Source of the DNA: Actinomycetota bacterium
Lineage (GTDB): Bacteria; Margulisbacteria; Marinamargulisbacteria; GCA-2716485; GCA-002719695
Assembly (NCBI GenBank): GCA_002697535.1
Contig: NZWE01000033.1
Coordinates: 41,321-84,656, forward strand
Length of the DNA: 43,336 nucleotides
Direction of reading: 5' to 3'
Program-made: the position numbers and the translations under genes
Notes under the pieces: model-generated
Told to the model about the DNA's origin: nothing
The model's input: only the letters and a program-made list of their open reading frames with translations
The model's database searches: none
Shown: one piece after another, positions 1 through 11,465 of the stretch
Numbering within the stretch: the first letter of the stretch is position 1
How the letters are laid out: every line of letters begins with the position of its first letter

Positions 1-1684
<1,684 letters not shown>

Positions 1685-1718
1685 TTAAATGTTATGTTTT
1701 GCAATTTTATCATATTTT

Positions 1719-1732
1719 TGTTTTATAAAACA
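1719..1732. promoter_or_regulatory. 14-bp perfect palindrome in the thiC leader or promoter zone
   Basis: TGTTTTATAAAACA is a perfect palindrome lying between the hppA/thiC terminator and the thiC start. A TATGAT-like -10 lies just downstream on the minus strand, so the palindrome would sit in the core promoter. It could be an operator, but AT-rich palindromes are common by chance in this composition. Confidence 0.25.
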
Positions 1733-1736
1733 TAAA

Positions 1737-1764
1737 AAGGCCTTTAGAAATAAAGGCCTTTTTT
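1737..1764. terminator. Bidirectional intrinsic terminator between hppA and thiC
   Basis: Perfect 10-bp stem AAGGCCTTTA / TAAAGGCCTT (1737-1746 and 1751-1760) with a GAAA tetraloop. It is followed on the plus strand by a T run (1761-1764) and on the minus strand by TTT after the TT that closes the stem. It lies 22 bases after the hppA stop, so it should end the hppA transcript and leave thiC to its own promoter. Confidence 0.85.
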
Positions 1765-1786
1765 ATTATTACTATGTGGTTTTAAT

Positions 1787-4087
1787 TTAGAAGTATAGTC
1801 CGTATTTTAAAATAACACCTGCAAATACAATGGAAACGATAGTCATTAATTTAATAAGTATATTTAATGATGGTCCGGAAGTATCTTTGAATGGATCTCC
1901 AACTGTATCTCCAATAACAGCTGCTTTATGAGAATCTGATCCTTTTCCACCGCCATTACCTGCTTCAATATATTTTTTAGCGTTATCCCATGCTCCTCCA
2001 GCATTATTTAGCATAATAGCTAATGTAAATCCTGTTGTTAATGTTCCTGTTAACAAGCCTAAGACACCAGGGATATGAAATAATAAGCCTACTATAATTG
2101 GGATTGAGATAGCTAATGTTGAGGGTAATATCATCGCTTTTAGGGATCCTGTTGTTGAAATGCTAACACATTGAGCATAATCAGGTTTTGCTGATCCTTC
2201 TAAAATTCCTTTAATTTCTCTAAATTGACGTCTTACTTCATTTACCATAGCGGCAGCTGCTTTACTAACAGCTGAGATAGTTAACGCACAAAATACAAAG
2301 GTAGCCATTGAACCAATAAAAATTCCACATAAAAACTTTGGATTAATAATATTTATTTGGAAAATATATACTAATTGTTCAATAGTTAAAGCATCAATAT
2401 TTATCATGTTTTTTGCTGTTATTGCTCCATTTGTAAATCCTATATTGCCAATATAATGGATACCTTCTCCTGCAATATTACTTAACCATTGTTTAATGGT
2501 ATCTAGATAGGCTGCTATTAATGCAAGTGCTGTTAATGCTGCTGATCCAATTGCAAACCCTTTTCCAGTTGCTGCTGTCGTATTTCCTAATGAATCTAAG
2601 GCATCTGTTTTTTCACGTACTTCGCCTGGTAAACCTGCCATTTCTGCATTCCCTCCAGCATTATCAGCGATTGGGCCAAATGCATCAGTTGCAAGTTGAA
2701 TTCCTAATGTTGATAACATACCAATGGCGGCAAATGCGATTCCATAAATTCCTTTTGTAATATCACCAAAACCACCTGTAAATGCGAATGATAACATAAT
2801 TCCAATAACGATTGTGATTACAGGAATTCCGGTAGAAATCATTCCTGTTGAAATACCACTTAAGATATTAGTTGCAGGACCTTCTTTACATGATTCTGAT
2901 ATTTTTTGGGTTGGGCTAAAAGTATCTGATGTGTAGTATTCGGTTGCTTGTCCTATTATAAATCCAGCAATTAAACCTACAGATACACTACCAAATAATC
3001 CCCAAGAAATAATTCCTGTCATTGCTAATGTAGCTACTGATGCTAGAACTAATATAGCAGATAGACTCGTTCCTATTAGTAGAGAATGTAATAATTGTTT
3101 TTGTGTAGCTCCTTCTTTTGTTCTAATAAAGAAAATTCCTATTAATGAACAAATAATTCCAATGGCAGCTACAACCATAGGAATAATAATATTTCCGATT
3201 CCCATCGATGAACTATTAATTGCAATGGATGCGCCTAATGCAGTTGCTGCTAAGATGGATCCACAATATGACTCATATAAATCGGCTCCCATTCCAGCTA
3301 CATCACCAACGTTATCGCCTACATTATCTGCAATCGTTGCAGGGTTCTTTGGGCTATCTTCAGGAATTCCAGCTTCTACTTTACCTACTAAATCTGCTCC
3401 AACATCAGCTGCTTTTGTAAAAATACCGCCACCAACTCTTGCAAATAAAGCCATTACTGATGCTCCCATGGCATACGTTAACATGGTATTTGATATTGTT
3501 ACTAATTTTGCTTTTTGAAAGGCTATCGATTCTATAATAGTTGGTGTTAATTCAGAGTGCCCTAATTTTGCTATTATAGGAGCTGCAACATTAAATAAGT
3601 TTTGGTCATAGATTACATTTAATACTAGAAACCAAATAGAAATATCAAGTAATCCAAAGCCAACAACAACAAGGCCCATAATAGCGCCGCCTCTGAATGA
3701 GACTGTTAATCCTTTGTTTAATGATGTTTGGCAAGCTGCCGCTGTTCTTGCTGATGCATTAGTTGCTGTTTTCATTCCTAAATAACCTGAAACAGCGGAC
3801 CATAATCCCCCACTTAGAAATACAAATGGGACAAATATACTTTGAACACCTGAAAATGCCATTAAGCTTAATAATATAAAAATAATTCCAAATACAATGG
3901 CAACAACTTTGTATTGTTGTTTTAGGTATGCCATGGCACCTTCTTTAACGTAGCCGGCAATTTCTATCATGGTTTCATTTCCTTCAGGTAAACGTAATAG
4001 TTTTCTGAAAAATGTAAATGCGATTAATAATGCTACTATCGCTGATAGTGGAGCTATCCACCAAAATAAGGGTAATACGCTGATCAT
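1787..4087 (-). CDS. hppA: Membrane-bound, K+-dependent ion-translocating pyrophosphatase
   Basis: Integral membrane pyrophosphatase of 766 residues that couples PPi hydrolysis to Na+ or H+ export. The substrate site is clear: [11 protein letters not shown] at residues 228-238, [23 protein letters not shown] at about 248-270, then later [18 protein letters not shown] and the C-terminal [15 protein letters not shown]. In the [10 protein letters not shown] segment (501-510) the two positions that separate the subfamilies are A505 and G508, the K+-dependent pattern; K+-independent enzymes have Lys and Thr there. E272 in DLYES matches the membrane glutamate of the Thermotoga-type Na+ pump, so Na+ transport is plausible but not proved. 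The start is fixed by AAGGAGT seven bases upstream. It has its own promoter after the lptF/G-type gene and a strong terminator behind it. Confidence 0.97.
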   Translation of the reverse strand: MISVLPLFWWIAPLSAIVALLIAFTFFRKLLRLPEGNETMIEIAGYVKEGAMAYLKQQYKVVAIVFGIIFILLSLMAFSGVQSIFVPFVFLSGGLWSAVSGYLGMKTATNASARTAAACQTSLNKGLTVSFRGGAIMGLVVVGFGLLDISIWFLVLNVIYDQNLFNVAAPIIAKLGHSELTPTIIESIAFQKAKLVTISNTMLTYAMGASVMALFARVGGGIFTKAADVGADLVGKVEAGIPEDSPKNPATIADNVGDNVGDVAGMGADLYESYCGSILAATALGASIAINSSSMGIGNIIIPMVVAAIGIICSLIGIFFIRTKEGATQKQLLHSLLIGTSLSAILVLASVATLAMTGIISWGLFGSVSVGLIAGFIIGQATEYYTSDTFSPTQKISESCKEGPATNILSGISTGMISTGIPVITIVIGIMLSFAFTGGFGDITKGIYGIAFAAIGMLSTLGIQLATDAFGPIADNAGGNAEMAGLPGEVREKTDALDSLGNTTAATGKGFAIGSAALTALALIAAYLDTIKQWLSNIAGEGIHYIGNIGFTNGAITAKNMINIDALTIEQLVYIFQINIINPKFLCGIFIGSMATFVFCALTISAVSKAAAAMVNEVRRQFREIKGILEGSAKPDYAQCVSISTTGSLKAMILPSTLAISIPIIVGLLFHIPGVLGLLTGTLTTGFTLAIMLNNAGGAWDNAKKYIEAGNGGGKGSDSHKAAVIGDTVGDPFKDTSGPSLNILIKLMTIVSIVFAGVILKYGLYF

Positions 4088-4102
4088 ATGTTGACTCCTT
4101 AA

Positions 4103-4124
4103 TTTCTATATTTTTTTATAGAAA
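4103..4124. other. AT-only-loop hairpin in the hppA 5' leader
   Basis: TTTCTATA / TATAGAAA forms a perfect 8-bp inverted repeat with a six-T loop (plus-strand reading). It lies between the predicted hppA -10 and the hppA ribosome site. It could shape leader stability; no known riboswitch fold is evident. Confidence 0.35.
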
Positions 4125-4137
4125 ATGATAATGGCAC

Positions 4138-4165
4138 ATTATACAGTAGTTGGTAGTATTGTCTA
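4138..4165 (-). promoter_or_regulatory. Sigma-70-type promoter for hppA
   Basis: On the minus strand, TAGACA (4165-4160), a 16-base spacer and a consensus TATAAT (4143-4138) lie in the 87-base gap upstream of hppA. The -10 hexamer is a perfect match and the -35 differs at one position. This lets hppA be transcribed separately from the lpt genes. Confidence 0.7.
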
Positions 4166-4174
4166 GATATAGCG

Positions 4175-5263
4175 TTAATTACTTGCTAATTTTTTTACTA
4201 AAATAATACTTGCAGTTCCTATTATGATGTTTGGAAACCATGCCGCAATGATGGGAGGCAATGTTTTTGATAAACCTAATCCGCTTCCTATTGCCATTAA
4301 AATGATATAAGCAAAAATGATGATTAAACTTAATCCTATTCCCATAGCAGATGAGCTTCGATGTGGTTTTAGTCCCATAGCAGCTCCTAGAAAACAATAG
4401 ATTAATGATGAAAATGCAATTGCATTTTTCATATGTAAGTCCATGATTAATTTAATTGGATCTTTTCCTGTTTTACTTAAAAAATCTATTTTTTCTTTTA
4501 GTTCTTTTTGATTCATTTCTTCTGTGCTTTTTTTTCTATTTCCTAAATTAATTGGGTTAATATTTATATTGATGAATTCTTTTTTAAATTTAATTACAGA
4601 TATTTTACTGTGATTGTCTGTTTGAAAAATATGCATAATTCCATTAAAAAAAACCCACCCACCGCCATCAATCCATTGACCAGTTTTTGATCTGATTAAT
4701 CGTTCTAAATTTCCTTTTTCATACTCAGCTATGGTTATGTTTTTAAATTCTAAACCGTTTTTTTCGGCTATATTGATAATTCGATAGGGTAAGTTGTTTT
4801 TGTATTCGGTCACATTAATGTTAGATTGAATATTTGGTTTATTAGTATTTTTATAGTTTAGTAATAAATTTTTGGCGGTTGTTGATGATGTTGGAATTAA
4901 TACTTCGCTAAACCATAAACTTGTTAAACTGATAAATAAACCAACAAAAAATACCGGTATTAGTAGTCTTGCTATGCTAATACCGGTAGATCTTAATGCT
5001 AGTATTTCTAGGTCATTTGCTAATCGTCCAAATACGGTTATTGTAGCAAATAAAATTGACATTGGAATTGCTATTCCAATTACATATGGAAGTTTAAGAA
5101 TAATTATAAATAAGACAGTCATGAAAGGTATATTATATTTAACAGCCGTTCCTATTAAATCAAATAAAACAGTGCTTCCTAATAGAATGATTGTAAATGC
5201 TAAAATACCACTTAAAAATGGGGTGAGTAATTCTTTAATGAGGTACCGATCAATTAATTTCAT
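4175..5263 (-). CDS. LptF/LptG-family lipopolysaccharide export permease
   Basis: Membrane half-transporter of the YjgP/YjgQ family (362 residues) that works with LptB to extract lipopolysaccharide from the inner membrane. The start MKLIDRYLIKELLTPFL is typical. The layout is three N-terminal membrane helices, a long periplasmic domain (about residues 130-265), then three C-terminal helices. Only one such gene is present here, and I cannot tell LptF from LptG by eye. It overlaps lptB by ATGA, so the two are translationally coupled. Its presence implies an outer membrane with LPS or a similar lipid. Confidence 0.92.
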   Translation of the reverse strand: MKLIDRYLIKELLTPFLSGILAFTIILLGSTVLFDLIGTAVKYNIPFMTVLFIIILKLPYVIGIAIPMSILFATITVFGRLANDLEILALRSTGISIARLLIPVFFVGLFISLTSLWFSEVLIPTSSTTAKNLLLNYKNTNKPNIQSNINVTEYKNNLPYRIINIAEKNGLEFKNITIAEYEKGNLERLIRSKTGQWIDGGGWVFFNGIMHIFQTDNHSKISVIKFKKEFINININPINLGNRKKSTEEMNQKELKEKIDFLSKTGKDPIKLIMDLHMKNAIAFSSLIYCFLGAAMGLKPHRSSSAMGIGLSLIIIFAYIILMAIGSGLGLSKTLPPIIAAWFPNIIIGTASIILVKKLASN

Positions 5264-5979
5264 AAACTAAAATCATTGCCTAAGTAAAATTTTTTGGCAA
5301 TTGGGTCTTTTACGATTTCTTTTGGTTTTCCAGATAATATAAGTTTACCTTTGTGAATTATATAGGCTCGATCTGTTATTTCTAATGTTTCTCTTACGTT
5401 ATGATCTGTAATTACAATTCCAAGATTTCTTTCTTGTAATGATTTAATGATATTTTGAATCTCATGTACTGCGATTGGATCTATACCTGCAAATGGTTCA
5501 TCCAATAAAATAAATTCAGGATTGGTTGATAAGGTTCTTACAATTTCAACACGTCTTTTTTCTCCACCTGACAATTCAATACCTTTAGAATGTCGTAGAT
5601 TTAAAATTCCCATTTCTCCTAATAATTCTTTTAACCGTTTATCATAATTTTTTTTTGGTATGTTATCTAAAATTTCCCATAATATGTATATGTTTTCTTC
5701 AACGGTTAATTTTTTGAAAATGGAAGATTCTTGGGGTAGATATCCAAGACCTAAGCGGGACCGTTTGTACATGGGAATAGTGGTAATGTCAGTATCATTA
5801 AAGTAAATGGAACCACTATCCGGTTTTACTAAACCGGTAATCATGTAAAAGGTTGTTGTTTTTCCAGCTCCGTTAGGTCCTAGTAGTCCAACAATTTCCC
5901 CTTTTTTCATATCAATAGAAATATTGTCTACAACTTTTCTTTTTGAATAACTTTTGATTAACTTTTTTGTTTTAATCAT
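5260..5979 (-). CDS. lptB: LPS export ABC transporter ATPase LptB
   Basis: Cytoplasmic ATPase (239 residues) that powers LPS transport. Walker A is GPNGAGKTT at 34-42, the signature is LSGGEKRRVEI, and Walker B is FILLDEPFAGIDP, followed by the switch histidine in ITDHNVRETL. The sequence LVKPDSGSIYFNDTDIT and the stretch after the signature match LptB better than other ABC subfamilies. It starts 5 bases after the rny stop and overlaps the next gene by four bases, so it belongs to the recA-rny-lpt run. Confidence 0.95.
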   Translation of the reverse strand: MIKTKKLIKSYSKRKVVDNISIDMKKGEIVGLLGPNGAGKTTTFYMITGLVKPDSGSIYFNDTDITTIPMYKRSRLGLGYLPQESSIFKKLTVEENIYILWEILDNIPKKNYDKRLKELLGEMGILNLRHSKGIELSGGEKRRVEIVRTLSTNPEFILLDEPFAGIDPIAVHEIQNIIKSLQERNLGIVITDHNVRETLEITDRAYIIHKGKLILSGKPKEIVKDPIAKKFYLGNDFSL

Positions 5980-5984
5980 ATTTG

Positions 5985-7502
5985 TTATTTTGCAAAAAAT
6001 TCAGACCGTGTTTCTCTTACAACGGCAACTTTAACTTCTCCGGGATAATCTACTTGAGATTCTACTTTTTTAGCAATATCTTGTGCTAACTTAAAAGTGC
6101 TTTCGTCATTAATGTTTTCTGGATTAACGATGACCCGAATTTCTCTACCTGCTTGAATAGCATAGGCTTTTGTTACTCCATCAAAAGACATGGCTGTTTT
6201 TTCAAGTTTTTCAAGTCGTTTTATATAGGTTTCTAATGATTCACGTCTTGCACCAGGTCTTACTGATGAAATAGCATCAGCTACCATAACTAATACAGCC
6301 TCAATAGTTTCAGGAGGTTCTTCTTCATGATGTGCCATAATACAATTTAATATTTCACTAGATTCTCCATATTGTTCACATACCTCTTTTCCTAGAGTTG
6401 TATGGGATCCTTCTCGTTCAAAGTCTAAGGCTTTTCCAATATCATGTAACATGGCTCCACGTTTTGCTAAGGTAACATTTACACCTAGTTGTGCTGCCAT
6501 AACACCTGCAATATGTGCTGCTTCTAAAGAGTGATATAAGATGTTTTGTCCAAAACTACTTCGATAATGTAATTTGCCCATTAGTTCTATTATTTTTGGA
6601 TGAAATTCTAATCCTAATTTATCAGCTGCTTTTTCTCCATGATCAATAATTAGTTCTTTAAGTTCTTCTTTGGATTTATCATATTCTTCTTCAATTTTAC
6701 TGGGATGAATTCGTCCATCTTCTAATAATTTTTTCATTGTAATTTTTGCTGTTTCTCTTCGAATTGGGTCAAATGCAGATAAAATTACGGTTCCTGGGGT
6801 ATCGTCAATAATGACATCAACTCCTGAAATTAACTCAAATGTTCTAATATTTCGACCTTCTTTACCAATAACTCTTCCTTTCATATCTTCATCAGGCAGT
6901 TGTACGGTGCTGGTTGTAATACTGGCAACATGATCTACGGCTGTTCGTTGTATAGCGTCGGTAATAATTTCTGTTGCTCGTCGTGATGCTGCTTTTTTTC
7001 CTTGATCTTCAATCGATTTGATTAATTTTCCAACGCGTTGACGTGATTCTCTTTCGATATTTTCAAATAATTTTTTTTCAGCATCTTCTTTTTTCATGCC
7101 TGCAACGTTTTCTAGTTCATGTGATAGTTTGCTAATAATATCTTTTTCTTTGTCTTGTAAGGTTTTAAGTTTTTCTTTTTCTTTTTCTACAAATTCCATT
7201 TTATGGGATAATTGATTTTCTTTTTCATGGATTCGCTTTTCATGTTCACCTATTGTTTTGTGTCGTGCTTTAATTTCATTTTCAGCTTCTTGAATTAGTT
7301 TCGATTTATAGCGTTTAATCTCATGTTGGGCATCGCTTAAAATTCTGTCAGCTTGTTTTTTGGTTTTATTTAATAGGTCTTTAGCCTCGTTATTTGCTTT
7401 TTTTAATTTAGAATCGGTTAATGTTTTTTTAATATAATATGTTGATATTGCAAAACTTATGATACCAATTCCTATTGTGAATGGTATTGTTAATGAACTC
7501 AT
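5985..7502 (-). CDS. rny: Ribonuclease Y
   Basis: Membrane-anchored endoribonuclease that initiates mRNA decay (505 residues, close to the usual 510-520). It has one N-terminal membrane helix (about 5-24), a long charged coiled coil (30-160), a KH domain with [15 protein letters not shown] at 209-223, and an HD domain with the metal-binding His353-Asp354 in [10 protein letters not shown]. Its start overlaps the recA stop as ATGA. The cinA-recA-rny order is the one seen in Bacillus-type genomes. Confidence 0.97.
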   Translation of the reverse strand: MSSLTIPFTIGIGIISFAISTYYIKKTLTDSKLKKANNEAKDLLNKTKKQADRILSDAQHEIKRYKSKLIQEAENEIKARHKTIGEHEKRIHEKENQLSHKMEFVEKEKEKLKTLQDKEKDIISKLSHELENVAGMKKEDAEKKLFENIERESRQRVGKLIKSIEDQGKKAASRRATEIITDAIQRTAVDHVASITTSTVQLPDEDMKGRVIGKEGRNIRTFELISGVDVIIDDTPGTVILSAFDPIRRETAKITMKKLLEDGRIHPSKIEEEYDKSKEELKELIIDHGEKAADKLGLEFHPKIIELMGKLHYRSSFGQNILYHSLEAAHIAGVMAAQLGVNVTLAKRGAMLHDIGKALDFEREGSHTTLGKEVCEQYGESSEILNCIMAHHEEEPPETIEAVLVMVADAISSVRPGARRESLETYIKRLEKLEKTAMSFDGVTKAYAIQAGREIRVIVNPENINDESTFKLAQDIAKKVESQVDYPGEVKVAVVRETRSEFFAK

Positions 7503-8533
7503 TTTTTAACTGTCTCCTTTTCTTGTTTTGGTTCTTCTTTTTTGTTTGATTTATTTACTTTTTCTTTAATTTTCTTTTCTATTTCTTTACTTGATTCAGG
7601 ATTATCGATTAAATATTTTTTTGCGTTATCTTTTCCTTGCCCCATTCTATTTCCGTTATATGAAAACCATGTTCCACTTTTTTCTATAATATCAAATTCA
7701 GTTGCTAAATCAATTAAATCTGCTTCATATGAAATTCCTTCGCCAAATTTTATTTCTACTTCTGTAAAACGAAAGGGTGGGGCTACTTTATTTTTTACAA
7801 TTTTTATTTTTGATACGATACCATAAATATCGACACCTTTTTTTAAGGTTTCAACACGTCTAATATCAATTCGAATTGAAGAATAAAATTTTAATGCTCT
7901 TCCTCCTGGTGTTGTTTCTGGATTTCCAAACATAACACCTAATTTTTCTCGAATTTGGTTTACAAAGATTACAACACAGTTAGATTTATTAACAATGGCT
8001 GTTAATTTACGTAATGCTTGTGACATTAGTCGAGCTTGCATTCCCATTTGGGCATCGCCCATATCACCTTCAATTTCTGATTTTGGGACTAAGGCTGCAA
8101 CAGAGTCAATTACAATTAAATCGATGGCGCCTGATCGTACTAACGTTTCAGCGATTTCTAGGGCTTGTTCTCCATAATCAGGTTGCGATAGTAATAAACT
8201 ATTTAGGTTTACACCTAGGTTTTCTGCATAATTAGAATTTAATGCATGTTCAGTATCAATATAGGCACATGTTCCGCCTGATTTTTGAGCTTCTGCAACA
8301 GCATGTAAGGATAATGTGGATTTTCCAGATGATTCTGGACCATAAATTTCTATAATTCTTCCTTTCGGATATCCTCCAATTCCTAATGCAAAATCTAGTG
8401 ATAAGGCGCCAGAGGAAATTGTTTCAATTTCATTGACAGGATTATCACCTAATTTCATGATGGATCCTTTTCCGTGTGCTTTTTCTATTTGTGATAAGGC
8501 AAATTGTAATGCTTTTGTTTTATTATCTTCCAT
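7499..8533 (-). CDS. recA: Recombinase RecA
   Basis: DNA strand-exchange and LexA-coprotease filament protein, 344 residues. Walker A is GPESSGKST at 65-73; also visible are [18 protein letters not shown], the loop-2 segment [28 protein letters not shown], and a lysine/glutamate-rich C-terminal tail. The AAGGAG ribosome site at 8540-8545 lies inside the last codons of the upstream CinA-like gene, whose stop is only two bases before the start. No SOS-box palindrome was recognised. Confidence 0.98.
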   Translation of the reverse strand: MEDNKTKALQFALSQIEKAHGKGSIMKLGDNPVNEIETISSGALSLDFALGIGGYPKGRIIEIYGPESSGKSTLSLHAVAEAQKSGGTCAYIDTEHALNSNYAENLGVNLNSLLLSQPDYGEQALEIAETLVRSGAIDLIVIDSVAALVPKSEIEGDMGDAQMGMQARLMSQALRKLTAIVNKSNCVVIFVNQIREKLGVMFGNPETTPGGRALKFYSSIRIDIRRVETLKKGVDIYGIVSKIKIVKNKVAPPFRFTEVEIKFGEGISYEADLIDLATEFDIIEKSGTWFSYNGNRMGQGKDNAKKYLIDNPESSKEIEKKIKEKVNKSNKKEEPKQEKETVKK

Positions 8534-8535
8534 AT

Positions 8536-9054
8536 TTAACTCCTTTTATTTATGATTGGGTATTTTATAAATAACATTTTTAAATAACCGAAAACGCTGT
8601 TAATAATTTGATTATAGCGTATTTCTTGTGATCCACTACATTCTATTATACGACTTATAGTGTTGTTATAAAATGAATAACCAATATAAATTTTATTTTC
8701 TTTTTCTTCAAAATCATGAATTCCTGCTACGGCGATTCCAATATGTGTTTGATATCGCTTTGTTAGGAATGATGCTGTGTTTTCTACAAAGGTTTTATTG
8801 GGGGGAATTTTATATAAATTAGAGGGAGCGTTTAGTAGCGTGTTAAATGATAGAGCATCATTGCAAATGAGGTGCATATTTTGTGATACGTTTTCTAAGA
8901 GTATTTTGCTGTAATATGATAATAGTCCATTTGTAAACATATCTAGGATAACTATTTTAGGGTTTATTGCTTGAAAATAGGCAGTCAAATCGTTTTTTAA
9001 TTGTTTGTTATAGTCTATTGTTGCTACATCTAATTCTGTTTGAAATTGGTTCAT
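8536..9054 (-). CDS. Degenerate CinA C-terminal (PncC-like) domain protein
   Basis: 172-residue stand-alone relative of the CinA C-terminal amidohydrolase domain (nicotinamide mononucleotide deamidase). Two things support the call: the position directly before recA, where cinA normally sits, and the pattern [13 protein letters not shown] ... [12 protein letters not shown] ... [26 protein letters not shown], which follows the family's TGGL ... T ... DIGIAVTGIAGP ... GTVYIA line. The normal ESxTGG nucleophile motif is DMFTNG at 38-43, so the catalytic Ser is Met39. Enzyme activity is therefore doubtful. The full-length N-terminal CinA domain is absent. The ribosome site is inside a small hairpin. 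Confidence 0.7.
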   Translation of the reverse strand: MNQFQTELDVATIDYNKQLKNDLTAYFQAINPKIVILDMFTNGLLSYYSKILLENVSQNMHLICNDALSFNTLLNAPSNLYKIPPNKTFVENTASFLTKRYQTHIGIAVAGIHDFEEKENKIYIGYSFYNNTISRIIECSGSQEIRYNQIINSVFGYLKMLFIKYPIINKRS

Positions 9055-9059
9055 TTTTT

Positions 9060-9073
9060 CCTCTTTTTAGAGG
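9060..9073 (-). promoter_or_regulatory. Hairpin that can hide the ribosome site of the CinA-like gene
   Basis: On the minus strand CCTCT-AAAA-AGAGG forms a 5-bp stem, and its 3' arm AGAGG is the Shine-Dalgarno sequence just upstream of the ATG at 9054. Translation could thus be held low unless ribosomes or a factor open the stem. The stem is short, so the effect may be weak. Confidence 0.35.
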
Positions 9074-9087
9074 GAACTATAGGTGGT

Positions 9088-10266
9088 TTAAACAGGTTGA
9101 GTTTGAGCGTTGTTTAAATCTTTTTTTATTAATTCGATTTTATCAACGTTTTCCCAGCTTAAATTTAAGTCGTCTCGTCCAAAATGCCCATAGGCTGCAA
9201 CTTGTTTAAACTGTGGTTTTCTCAAATCTAATGTTTCTATAATTCCTTCTGGTGTAAGATCAAATGTCTTACGAATTGTTTTGATGATATCGTCATTTGA
9301 AAAAGGTGACGATTCATATGTATCAACAAAAATTGAAATTGGTTCAGCTACACCAATGGCATAGGATAATTGAACTAAAATTTCATCGCAAATACCAGCG
9401 GCAACACAATTTTTGGCTATATATCGTGCCATATATGTTGCTGATCGATCTACTTTTGTTGCATCTTTTCCTGAAAATGCACCTCCTCCATGTGGGGCCC
9501 ATCCTCCATACGTATCTACTATTATTTTTCTTCCTGTTAGCCCTGTATCACCATGTGGTCCTCCAATAACAAATCGACCTGTTGGATTTACATATAATTG
9601 ATACTCATCTTGTAATAGATTTTCGGGGATAACATTTGGAATTAAATATTGTCTTATATCATGTTCGATTTGTTCATGTGCAATGTCTGGATCGTGTTGT
9701 GTTGAAATCACAATGGTATGGATTTTTTTTGGTTTTCTATTTTCATATTCTACTGTTACTTGTGCTTTTGAATCAGGCCTTAAATAATGTAATGTTTTTT
9801 GTTTACGTAATTCAGAACATTTTTTCATTAATTTATGAGAATAATATATAGGTAATGGCATTAGTACATCCGTTTGGTTGCAGGCATATCCAAACATAAT
9901 GCCTTGATCTCCAGCTCCTAATTCTTTAAAAATTCCGGACCCTTTATTTATGCCTATTGCTATATCTGGAGATTGTTCATGAATGGTAGACATAACATTG
10001 CAATCATCGGCAGCAATGCCATAGGTTGATTTTGTATAACCTATTTCTCTTAATGTATCTCTGACAATACGCTGTGTATCAAGCCAGCCTTTTGTTGTTA
10101 CTTCGCCTCCTACTAATACGAGGCCTGTTGTTGTGTATGTCTCAACGGCAACTCGACTGCTTGGGTCTTGTCTTAAGGCTTCGTCTAATAAGGCATCTGA
10201 TATTTGATCACATAGTTTGTCTGGATGTCCTTCTGAAACTGATTCTGATGTGAATAAATATGACAT
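9088..10266 (-). CDS. metK: S-adenosylmethionine synthetase
   Basis: Makes S-adenosylmethionine from methionine and ATP (392 residues, normal length). Signatures are SEGHPDK at 11-17, [12 protein letters not shown], the lysine loop [21 protein letters not shown] and [17 protein letters not shown]. The ribosome site AAGGAAA lies seven bases before the ATG. It is probably the first gene of the metK-cinA-recA-rny-lptB run (33-base gap to the next gene). No SAM riboswitch is visible in the 77-base upstream gap. Confidence 0.98.
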   Translation of the reverse strand: MSYLFTSESVSEGHPDKLCDQISDALLDEALRQDPSSRVAVETYTTTGLVLVGGEVTTKGWLDTQRIVRDTLREIGYTKSTYGIAADDCNVMSTIHEQSPDIAIGINKGSGIFKELGAGDQGIMFGYACNQTDVLMPLPIYYSHKLMKKCSELRKQKTLHYLRPDSKAQVTVEYENRKPKKIHTIVISTQHDPDIAHEQIEHDIRQYLIPNVIPENLLQDEYQLYVNPTGRFVIGGPHGDTGLTGRKIIVDTYGGWAPHGGGAFSGKDATKVDRSATYMARYIAKNCVAAGICDEILVQLSYAIGVAEPISIFVDTYESSPFSNDDIIKTIRKTFDLTPEGIIETLDLRKPQFKQVAAYGHFGRDDLNLSWENVDKIELIKKDLNNAQTQPV

Positions 10267-10301
10267 TTAATTTCCTTATAGTGCTACAAAATTGCTAGTT
10301 T

Positions 10302-10330
10302 ATTATAGGATGTTTTATTTTGAAACACAA
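10302..10330 (-). promoter_or_regulatory. Sigma-70-type promoter for metK
   Basis: On the minus strand TTGTGT (10330-10325), a 17-base spacer and a perfect TATAAT (10307-10302) lie 36 bases before the metK start. It is the best candidate promoter for the whole metK-recA-lpt run. Confidence 0.7.
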
Positions 10331-10343
10331 TTATTATTGATTT

Positions 10344-11336
10344 TTATGCTGGTTTTTTTATGTTTATAATATCCATTACAGATAAGGCTGTTTGTAATGC
10401 TTGAATCCCTACTTTTCCATGGATTAATGGTTTTTTATTTTCTTTAATACATAATAAAAAATGATTTAATTCTTCTTTTAGAGGTTCTTTTTTTTCAATG
10501 TTTATTTGGTGTTCTGTTGGATTTCCAAATTTGATAATGAAATCACCGAAATCATCATGGTCTTCATGGTAATTACTTTCATATAATTTTAGTTCTTGTG
10601 TCATATAATTAAGTTCAGCATATCCTTTTGTTCCTGTAACTGATAATTTTCGTATCCGAATCGGAGTGATCCAATTGACTTGCATCATTCCATTTTGATC
10701 GCCATAGGTTAACATGATTTCTGCATAATCTTCTCTACCATTAATTAAGGCACTTCCTGCATTGCCATAAATATTGTCAGGTTGTTTATTTAATATATAT
10801 GAAAAAATATCGATGTCATGTACTGCTAAATCAATGATAACGTTGGCGTCTTTTATTTGTGCTGGAAATGCACCTACTCGACGTGAGATTAAGGATGTTA
10901 CTTTTCCTAATTCATCATTATCAATAATTTCCTTTAGTTTTTGAACAGCTGGGTTAAATCGTTCAATATGACCTATCATGACAATAGTATGGTTTGTTTG
11001 TGCTAGTTTAAGTAATTTTTCTGCTTTTTCTACTGTATCACAAATTGGTTTTTCAATTAAAACATGAATTTTGTTTGAAATTACTTCAAAGGCTATTGGA
11101 TAATGTAAAGCTGTTGGGACGGTAATACTGACTGCGTCAATACTTTCATTCTCTAGCATTTTTGTTAGATCTGTATAGCCTTTACAGTTATACTTATTTC
11201 CAAATTCGTTGGTTAGATTTTCTTGTAAATCACACACAGCAACTAATTCGGCATTTTCTATTTCACTATAATTGCGAACATGGTGCTTTCCCATGTTTCC
11301 TAATCCAATAACAGCTACTTTTACTTTAGTTTGCAT
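10344..11336 (-). CDS. Gfo/Idh/MocA oxidoreductase, UDP-sugar 3-dehydrogenase type
   Basis: NAD(P)-dependent dehydrogenase of 330 residues. The Rossmann motif VIGLGNMGKHH is at 9-19 and the family EKP motif at 95-97. The segment GHIERFNPAV at 122-131 is typical of the WlbA/WbpB-type UDP-N-acetylglucosamine(uronate) 3-dehydrogenases, so a role in nucleotide-sugar or surface-glycan synthesis is likely; the exact substrate is not readable. It stands alone, divergent from grpE, and has no clear ribosome site before its ATG. Confidence 0.85.
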   Translation of the reverse strand: MQTKVKVAVIGLGNMGKHHVRNYSEIENAELVAVCDLQENLTNEFGNKYNCKGYTDLTKMLENESIDAVSITVPTALHYPIAFEVISNKIHVLIEKPICDTVEKAEKLLKLAQTNHTIVMIGHIERFNPAVQKLKEIIDNDELGKVTSLISRRVGAFPAQIKDANVIIDLAVHDIDIFSYILNKQPDNIYGNAGSALINGREDYAEIMLTYGDQNGMMQVNWITPIRIRKLSVTGTKGYAELNYMTQELKLYESNYHEDHDDFGDFIIKFGNPTEHQINIEKKEPLKEELNHFLLCIKENKKPLIHGKVGIQALQTALSVMDIINIKKPA

Positions 11337-11402
11337 GGCTATATTTAATCATAAATTTTTTTTTTTGACAGCTATTATTAATTTAGTTTGTTAGTTTTCT
11401 TG

Positions 11403-11431
11403 TTGACAGGTTATGCCTATTTAGCTATAAA
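11403..11431 (+). promoter_or_regulatory. Strong sigma-70 promoter of grpE
   Basis: TTGACA at 11403-11408, a 17-base spacer and TATAAA at 11426-11431; grpE starts 35 bases downstream with AAGGAG at 11454-11459. No CIRCE inverted repeat (the HrcA operator) is visible, so heat control by HrcA is not supported here. Confidence 0.8.
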
Positions 11432-11465
11432 TCAACTTTGATTTAGTTTAATTAAGGAGTTTTTA

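Noticed and set aside
3162-3518. 118-codon plus-strand frame
   Set aside because: Antisense shadow of hppA; its composition mirrors the conserved Gly/Ala/Asp-rich pyrophosphatase core.
10267-10343. SAM riboswitch before metK
   Set aside because: The gap of 77 bases holds a promoter and no room for the conserved fold; no matching blocks were seen.
11337-11465. CIRCE (HrcA) operator before grpE
   Set aside because: No TTAGCACTC-N9-GAGTGCTAA or close variant is present.
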